Positions 58,802 to 64,000 of a stretch of 64,000 nt of DNA are shown in pieces (position 1 is the stretch's first letter; every line of letters starts with the position of its first letter). The translations under genes and the position numbers were made by a program. Source of the DNA: Mesorhizobium loti CJ3sym (lineage in GTDB: Bacteria; Pseudomonadota; Alphaproteobacteria; Rhizobiales; Rhizobiaceae). The stretch is taken from NCBI RefSeq assembly GCF_000472785.1, contig NZ_AXAL01000009.1, forward strand, positions 186,001 to 250,000. The letters run 5' to 3'. The notes beneath the pieces are model-generated. The model searched no databases. It saw only the letters and a list, made by a program, of their open reading frames with translations, and was not told the origin of the DNA.

Positions 58802-60391
58802 ATGATCCGCCTGCTCGTCTTCCTCATCGTCGTCTTCGCGCTCGGGCTGGGCTTTGCCTGGCTGGCCGATCGGCCGGGCGACATGGTCGTTACCTTCAAC
58901 GGCTACCAGTACCAGGTCAGCCTCATGGTGGCGGCGGTGGCCGTCGTTGCCGTGGTCGCCGGGGTGATGATCCTGTGGTGGCTGGTCAAGTCGCTGTGGA
59001 ACAGCCCCTACACCATCTCGCGCTATTTCCGCGTACGGCGCCGCGACCGTGGCTATCAGGCGCTGTCGACGGGCATGATCGCCGCCGGCGCCGGCGATGG
59101 TGCACTGGCGCGCAAGAAGACCAAGGAAGCGGCCAAGCTGATCCGTTCCGACCAGGAGCCGCTGATCCATCTGCTGGAGGCGCAGGCATCGCTGCTCGAA
59201 GGCGACCATGAAGGTGCGCGCCAGAAGTTCGAAAGCATGCTCGACGATCCCGAAATGCGGTTGCTTGGGCTGCGTGGTCTGTACCTCGAAGCCGAACGGC
59301 TCGGTGACCGCAATGCGGCCCGCCACTATGCCGGCCGTGCCGCCGCAGTGGCGCCGCAACTGGCCTGGGCGGCCGAATCGACGCTGGAGGAACTGGCCGC
59401 GCGCGGCGACTGGGACGGCGCACTGAAGCTGGTCGATGCGCAGAAGTCGACACGGCAGATCGAACGCGACGCCGCCAACCGCCGCCGCGCTGTGCTGCTG
59501 ACCGCCAAGGCGCAATCGCTGGCCGACAGCGATCCCGCTGCCGCCAGGACAGCAGCAATCGAGGCCAACAAGCTGCGGCCGGATTTTGCGCCGGCCGCCG
59601 TTGCCGCGGCTGCCGCACTGTTCAAACAGAACGACGTGCGCAAGGGCTCGAAGATCCTCGAAGCCGCCTGGAAGGCCGAGCCGCATCCCGAGATCGCCGA
59701 ACTCTATACGCATGCCCGTCCGGGCGACGCCGTGCTCGACCGCCTGAACCGGGCGAAGAAGCTGCAGGAGATCAAGAAGAACCACGCCGAATCGTCGATG
59801 ACGGTGGCGCGTGCCGCGCTCGACGCCCAGGATTTTTCGACCGCCCGCCGCGAGGCCGAGGCCGCGATCCGGATGGACCGCCGCGAGGGCGCCTATCTGC
59901 TGCTGGCCGATATCGAGGAAGCCGAGACCGGCGACCAGGGCAAGGTGCGGCAGCTGCTGTCCAAGGCGGTGCGGGCGCCACGCGATCCGGCCTGGGTTGC
60001 CGATGGCGTCGCTTCAGAGCGCTGGTCACCGGTATCGCCGGTCACCGGACGGCTTGATGCCTTCGAGTGGCGGGCGCCGATGGAGCGGCTTGGCCAGTTG
60101 ATCGACAGCCGCGAGGACGCGCCGGAGGCTACGGTTGCCGCCATCGAAGCGCCGGCCAAGCCGGAAAAGCCGATCGATGTGATCGATCATTCCGCGCCGG
60201 GCAACGAGGGCAAACGAGCCGAGAGCCACGAAGACCACGTCACCCCAGTCACGGCTGCCGCGTTTGCGGCGGTGCCCGCCGATGCCGAAGGCGTCGATCC
60301 GGCGGAAGAACTGGCGCGCTTGCCGGATGATCCGGGCGTCGATCCAGACGAGGAAGCGGAAAAGTCGCCGCGCCGGTTCCGGCTGTTTTGA
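58802..60391 (+). CDS. hemY: HemY-like TPR membrane protein
   Basis: A 529-residue protein with two N-terminal helices (RLLVFLIVVFALGLGFAWL and LMVAAVAVVAVVAGVMILWWL), the HemY_N domain, then TPR-type helical repeats (AGRAAAVAPQLAWAAESTLEELAARGDWDGALKLVDAQ). The tail from about 450 is disordered. The enzymatic role of HemY in heme synthesis is not established for this type. It follows the Mic60 gene by 10 bp. Confidence 0.87.
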   Translation: MIRLLVFLIVVFALGLGFAWLADRPGDMVVTFNGYQYQVSLMVAAVAVVAVVAGVMILWWLVKSLWNSPYTISRYFRVRRRDRGYQALSTGMIAAGAGDGALARKKTKEAAKLIRSDQEPLIHLLEAQASLLEGDHEGARQKFESMLDDPEMRLLGLRGLYLEAERLGDRNAARHYAGRAAAVAPQLAWAAESTLEELAARGDWDGALKLVDAQKSTRQIERDAANRRRAVLLTAKAQSLADSDPAAARTAAIEANKLRPDFAPAAVAAAAALFKQNDVRKGSKILEAAWKAEPHPEIAELYTHARPGDAVLDRLNRAKKLQEIKKNHAESSMTVARAALDAQDFSTARREAEAAIRMDRREGAYLLLADIEEAETGDQGKVRQLLSKAVRAPRDPAWVADGVASERWSPVSPVTGRLDAFEWRAPMERLGQLIDSREDAPEATVAAIEAPAKPEKPIDVIDHSAPGNEGKRAESHEDHVTPVTAAAFAAVPADAEGVDPAEELARLPDDPGVDPDEEAEKSPRRFRLF

Positions 60392-60443
60392 TTTTGGCCT
60401 TCGGGTGATTGACTTGGCCATCGGGCCGTTTGGGAATGGATTG

Positions 60444-60923
60444 ATGTTTGAACGCGTTCTGTCGTTTCTCAGGGATTTGCCAGCCGGCGCCAGCGCGCAT
60501 GCCAGCACGGACGATCCGCGCGTCGCTGCTTCGGCGCTGCTCTACCATGTGATGAATGCCGACGGCGTGCGCCAGGATGTCGAGTGGGAGCGGTTCAAGG
60601 CGGTGCTCTCCGAGAGCTACTCGATCAGCGGTGCCGAACTCGAAGCGCTGGCCGCTGCCGGCGAGCGCGCCGACAATGAGTCGATCGACCTCTATGCCTT
60701 CACCAGCGTGCTCAAGCGCCACCTCGACGCTGACGGGCGCAAGGCTTTCATCGGCCTGATGTGGGAGATCGTCTATGCCGATGGCGAGCTGCACGAGCTC
60801 GAGGACAATACGGTGTGGCGCGTCGCCGAGCTGATCGGTGTCGAGCGTCACGACCGGGTCGAGGCACGCCGCAAGGCCGCGGCGCAAGCCCCGGGTGCGC
60901 GCGGAACTTCAAGCGACGAATAG
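60444..60923 (+). CDS. TerB-family protein
   Basis: A 159-residue helical protein with the TerB/DjlA-like pattern: DDPRVAASALLYHVMNADGVRQDVEWERFKAVL and FIGLMWEIVYADGELHELEDNTVWRVAELIGV, each with an acidic metal-binding stretch (NADG and YADGELHE). It follows HemY by 52 bp. Tellurite resistance is not implied by the fold alone. Confidence 0.87.
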   Translation: MFERVLSFLRDLPAGASAHASTDDPRVAASALLYHVMNADGVRQDVEWERFKAVLSESYSISGAELEALAAAGERADNESIDLYAFTSVLKRHLDADGRKAFIGLMWEIVYADGELHELEDNTVWRVAELIGVERHDRVEARRKAAAQAPGARGTSSDE

Positions 60924-60941
60924 ACGGGATCTCGCGTAACG

Positions 60942-61658
60942 ATGCCACGCCAAACGAGTTCGAAGCCAAAGATCCTGATCGTGCTGCATCAGGAGAATTC
61001 GAGCCCTGGACGCGTCGGTCACATGCTCATCGAAGAGGGCTTTGAACTCGACATCCGCCGCCCGCCGCTGGGCGACGCCTTGCCGGAGACGCTGGATGGC
61101 CATGCCGGCACGGTGGTGTTCGGCGGACCGATGAGTGCCAATGACGAAGACGAGTTCGTCCGCCGCGAAACCAATTGGCTGGACATTCCGCTCCGGGAGA
61201 ACCGCCCATGTCTCGGCATCTGCCTCGGCGCGCAGATGCTGGTCAATCATCTCGGCGGCAAGGTCGAGGGGCACGGCGAAGGTCTGGTCGAGATCGGCTG
61301 GTACCCGCTGAAGGCGACCGAGGCCGGCAAGAAACTGATGCACTGGCCCGAAATGGTCTACCAGTTCCACCGCGAAGGCTTCTCACTGCCGAAGGACGCC
61401 ACACTTCTGGCGACGGCCGAGACCTACCCCAACCAGGCCTTTCGCTATGGCGACAATGCCTGGGGCATCCAGTTCCATGGCGAACTGACAAGGGTGATGA
61501 TGCATCGCTGGGTGGTGCGTGGCGAGCATCGCTTCGAACTGCCGGGTGCACAACCCGGTCGCGATCATCTCGGCGGCCGGCTGATCTGGGACATGCACCT
61601 GAAGCGCTGGCTGGACGAGTTCCTGCGCATGATCTTCGGCAGACCGGTGGCGCGGTAG
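60942..61658 (+). CDS. Class I glutamine amidotransferase-like protein
   Basis: A 238-residue single-domain GATase with the nucleophile Cys in CLGICLGAQML and His-x-Glu in QFHGEL. This domain usually hydrolyses glutamine and passes ammonia to a partner, or acts on gamma-glutamyl substrates (PuuD-like). No synthetase partner is encoded nearby. It begins 18 bp after the TerB gene. Confidence 0.88.
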   Translation: MPRQTSSKPKILIVLHQENSSPGRVGHMLIEEGFELDIRRPPLGDALPETLDGHAGTVVFGGPMSANDEDEFVRRETNWLDIPLRENRPCLGICLGAQMLVNHLGGKVEGHGEGLVEIGWYPLKATEAGKKLMHWPEMVYQFHREGFSLPKDATLLATAETYPNQAFRYGDNAWGIQFHGELTRVMMHRWVVRGEHRFELPGAQPGRDHLGGRLIWDMHLKRWLDEFLRMIFGRPVAR

Positions 61659-61682
61659 CTCTCCCTCTCTTCCGGCAACACT

Positions 61683-61991
61683 CTAGGGTTCGAGCACCGG
61701 CCGCAGGAAGCTGCGCTCATAGCTTAGAATGCTGCGATTGCGCTTTTCCGTTTCATACACTTCCTGGCATTCCGGGTCGGCAGCCATCCGCTTGCGATAG
61801 TCCTCGTAGTCGGCAAGGCTCGGAAAGCTGAACATGGCATAGGCGATGTTGTTTGCTCCTTCGCTCGGAAGAAAATAGCCATGATGGTTTCCGCCGAGGC
61901 GATTGACCAGACCGATCCAGCGACGGCCATACTCTTCAAACTCGGCAAGCTTGTACGGGTCGATGACATATTTCAGATAACAGGTGATCAT
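61683..61991 (-). CDS. NIPSNAP-family protein
   Basis: A 102-residue protein starting ITCYLKYVIDPYKLAEFEEYGRRWI, with NRLGGNHHGYFLPSEG and AMFSFPSLADYEDYRKRM, the NIPSNAP pattern of a dimeric alpha-beta-barrel fold. Function is not known. ATG at 61991 is chosen by the family start; the upstream codon at 62087 has no support. Confidence 0.87.
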   Translation of the reverse strand: MITCYLKYVIDPYKLAEFEEYGRRWIGLVNRLGGNHHGYFLPSEGANNIAYAMFSFPSLADYEDYRKRMAADPECQEVYETEKRNRSILSYERSFLRPVLEP

Positions 61992-62029
61992 GGGAGCTCC
62001 TGTGACAGTGTGATGTATCTTGCTGAGCG

Positions 62030-63268
62030 TCAGTTGCGCCCGTTGAGGTGGCGCACTTTGCGCAATTGCGGGAACAGATAGGCCCACAGGCCAGCAACCG
62101 CGATGGCGCCGACGCCGCCGATCACCACAGCCGGCACGGTACCGATCAGCGCCGCCATCGTGCCGGCGCGGAATTCGCCGACTTCATTGGAAGCGCCGAC
62201 GAAAACCTGGTTGACGGCGTTGACGCGGCCGCGCACCGCGTCGGGGGTCCACAACTGGATCAGCGTTTCCCTGATGTAGACGCTGAACATGTCGGTGGCG
62301 CCGAGGAAGGCCAGCGCCACGATCGACAGCCAGGTGATGGTCGACAGACCAAACAGCACGGTGCAGGCGCCGAATGCCGCGACGAAGCTGAGCATGATCT
62401 TGCCGGCATTGTCGCGAAGTGGGTGGCCGGCGAGCCACACCGCAACGCAGATGGCGCCGATGCCGGGCGCCGAGCGCAGCAGGCCGAGACCCCACGGGCC
62501 GAGCTGCAGAATGTCGCGTGCATAGACCGGCAGCAGTGCCGAGGCGCCGGAGAGAAGCACGGCGAAGAGATCGAGCGAGATGGCGCCGAGCACGATCTTC
62601 TCGCTCCAGATGTAGCGAAAGCCGGCAAACAGCGTCTCTATCGTCGGCTTGTCGGTGGCGGTCTGCTGGACGGGCTTGGGAATGGTGAATATCAGCAGAC
62701 CGGCCACCAGCATCAGCACGGAGGCGACGGCGTAGGCGGCTTCGGGCGAGACGCCGTAGAGCAGGCCGCCAGCGACCGGGCCGATGATTGTCGCTGTCTG
62801 CCAGGCCGACGAGTTCCACGCTATCGCGTTGCCGAAATCCTCCGGCGGCACCAGATTGGCGAACAGCGACGACGAGGCGGGCCCGTAAAAGGCACGCGCC
62901 ATGCCGAACAGCGCCAGAACGACGAAGATCGGCAGCGGACTGACCAGGCCGCGCAGCGTGAAGTACAAGAGAACGAGCGCACAGCCTGCCTCGACCACGG
63001 TTGCCAGCGCCATGATCAGGCGACGGCCGAAGCGGTCGGCGACGACGCCTGTGACGAGCACCAAAAGCAGCGACGGCAGGAACTGGACGATACCGACAAT
63101 GCCGAGGTCGAAGGGATCGCGCGTCAAATCGTAGATCTGCCAGCCGACAGCGACCGAGACAATCATGGTCGCGAAGGTGGTGAGGAAGCGCGCCGTCCAG
63201 TAGCTGAGGAAGGCTTTGTGCCGGAAAGCAGCGTAGCGCTGTTCCGGCGAGGTTTGTTCAGGTGTCAT
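62030..63268 (-). CDS. MFS transporter, EntS-like
   Basis: A 412-residue transporter with twelve helices in two halves. The GVVADRFGRRLIMAL loop is the MFS A-like motif, and the overall pattern (YWTARFLTTFATMIVSVAVGWQIYDLTRDP) is of the EntS/MFS_3 branch that exports siderophores or drugs. The substrate is unknown. Confidence 0.9.
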   Translation of the reverse strand: MTPEQTSPEQRYAAFRHKAFLSYWTARFLTTFATMIVSVAVGWQIYDLTRDPFDLGIVGIVQFLPSLLLVLVTGVVADRFGRRLIMALATVVEAGCALVLLYFTLRGLVSPLPIFVVLALFGMARAFYGPASSSLFANLVPPEDFGNAIAWNSSAWQTATIIGPVAGGLLYGVSPEAAYAVASVLMLVAGLLIFTIPKPVQQTATDKPTIETLFAGFRYIWSEKIVLGAISLDLFAVLLSGASALLPVYARDILQLGPWGLGLLRSAPGIGAICVAVWLAGHPLRDNAGKIMLSFVAAFGACTVLFGLSTITWLSIVALAFLGATDMFSVYIRETLIQLWTPDAVRGRVNAVNQVFVGASNEVGEFRAGTMAALIGTVPAVVIGGVGAIAVAGLWAYLFPQLRKVRHLNGRN

Positions 63269-63431
63269 GAAGATAAGGCCCCGATTGCTTTGACATCGGC
63301 TGGCGGGGCACTTCCCGAATGGGCGCTGGTCCGACCAATGGAACGTCTAACAAAGTTCGCGGCGGGATGTGCGTTAAAATCAGGCCTGGATCAAGGGATT
63401 TTCAGCCTGTTCCTTCGATCGCACGATGAAG

Positions 63432-64000
63432 TTACTGTCGCAGCGCGGCCGAAATTGCCTCGAGCCCGCCCCGCAATTCGGCTTCCGTCGGCCAGCCAAA
63501 ACCGACGCGGAAGAAGCGCTTTTCCATTTCGAACCAGTGGCCGGGTCCGACATAGGTGCCATGCTTTTCCAGCAGATCGACATAGAACCGGTCGAGGTCG
63601 AAACCGGGTTCGACATCGAGGCGCGGAAAGCCGACGACACCCCCTTCGGGCCTGATCCAGTCGACCAGCGGCTCGCGGTCAATCCAGGCCTGGACGATGT
63701 CGCGGCGCCTGGCCATCTCGGGCAGCAGCGTGCCCAGGAAGGCATCCCGGCGTTCAAGCATGCCGTGCGCGATGCCTTCGTCGATGACACTGCCGCAGAT
63801 GCCGATCTGCTCCTTGGCGGCTAGGAATGTCTCCTGAAGGGCCGCATCCCTGGTGATCAGCCAGCCAATGCGGATACCGGGAATGCCGAAGGCCTTTGAC
63901 AGCGACGCCACACTGATCGCCTTCGGACTCAACGAAGCGGCCGACGGCAGGCGCCTGCCATAAGAAAGGTCGCGATAGGTCTCGTCGACCAGCAGATGGC
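63432..64000 (-). CDS. Pyridoxal-phosphate aminotransferase (3' part)
   Basis: C-terminal 189 residues of a class I/II aminotransferase; the gene runs off the right end of the window. LLVDETYRDLSYG is the PLP Asp/Tyr region, and SVASLSKAFGIPGIRIGWLI holds the PLP lysine. The substrate is unknown. Its stop lies at 63432-63434. Confidence 0.9.
   Translation of the reverse strand, partial: HLLVDETYRDLSYGRRLPSAASLSPKAISVASLSKAFGIPGIRIGWLITRDAALQETFLAAKEQIGICGSVIDEGIAHGMLERRDAFLGTLLPEMARRRDIVQAWIDREPLVDWIRPEGGVVGFPRLDVEPGFDLDRFYVDLLEKHGTYVGPGHWFEMEKRFFRVGFGWPTEAELRGGLEAISAALRQ

Overview
The window is GC-rich chromosomal DNA from an alphaproteobacterium, most likely Rhizobiales of the Mesorhizobium/Phyllobacteriaceae type. 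The evidence is the gene order mdh-sucCD-sucAB-lpd, the hemC-hemD-Mic60-HemY cluster next to a divergent tsaD, a CenR/OtpR-type essential response regulator, CtrA-type TTAA-N7-TTAAC boxes, and intergenic palindromic repeats of a kind I associate with Mesorhizobium and Rhizobium. Species assignment is inference. I see no rRNA, tRNA, CRISPR array, prophage, insertion sequence or integrated plasmid. This is core chromosome with small accessory insertions.

Layout. 0.3-12.2 kb: TCA-cycle genes mdh, sucC, sucD, sucA, sucB and lpd on the + strand. They are interrupted by a cupin gene, a DUF1579-like gene and a VapBC-type toxin-antitoxin pair (between sucC and sucD), and by a secreted protein plus an SDR oxidoreductase (between sucB and lpd). 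12.3-14.9 kb: minus-strand Ala/Pro-repeat membrane protein, TraB/GumN protein and XerC recombinase. 15-17.9 kb: rimM-trmD, a convergent TauE/SafE permease, and rplS behind a structured leader. 18-21.5 kb: ohr-ohrR with a clear operator, an amino-acid ABC transporter (binding protein and permease, no ATPase here) and a methyltransferase. 21.5-26 kb: a MITE-like repeat, leuC and two tandem diguanylate cyclases. 26-27 kb: two small envelope proteins. 27.3-31.2 kb: sdhCDAB with a DUF3052-type gene between sdhA and sdhB. 31.2-38.9 kb: a nucleotidyltransferase gene that looks frameshifted, a phosphoglycerol-transferase-like membrane protein, YceH-type protein, OsmC, YciI, a UbiH-type hydroxylase and TesB.

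39-41 kb: glnK-amtB behind a sigma-54 promoter, followed by an orphan terminator. 41-47.2 kb: small envelope proteins, ftsK with an upstream CtrA box, lolA, xthA and an acetyltransferase. 47.2-52 kb: a cNMP-binding protein, CenR, a YkuD protein, an 8-bp tandem array, a DUF1127 protein, a LysR regulator, a GT25 glycosyltransferase and a DUF1761 protein. 52-55.5 kb: minus-strand cluster tsaD-gpsA-yciI-EVE-methyltransferase. 55.5-60.9 kb: hemC-hemD-Mic60-HemY-TerB. 60.9-64 kb: a glutamine amidotransferase, a NIPSNAP protein, an MFS exporter and a partial aminotransferase.

Together the window encodes most of the oxidative half of the TCA cycle (2-oxoglutarate to oxaloacetate, apart from fumarase), ubiquinone and heme supply for respiration, two thiol-peroxidase systems, nitrogen-status sensing, and cell-cycle/envelope functions. 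I do not see a convincing new defence or biosynthetic system. The best leads are the rplS leader RNA, the CtrA boxes, the sdhB 3'-end duplication followed by a frameshifted gene, the genes nested in the suc and sdh operons, the orphan terminator after amtB, and repeat elements that begin exactly at stop codons.
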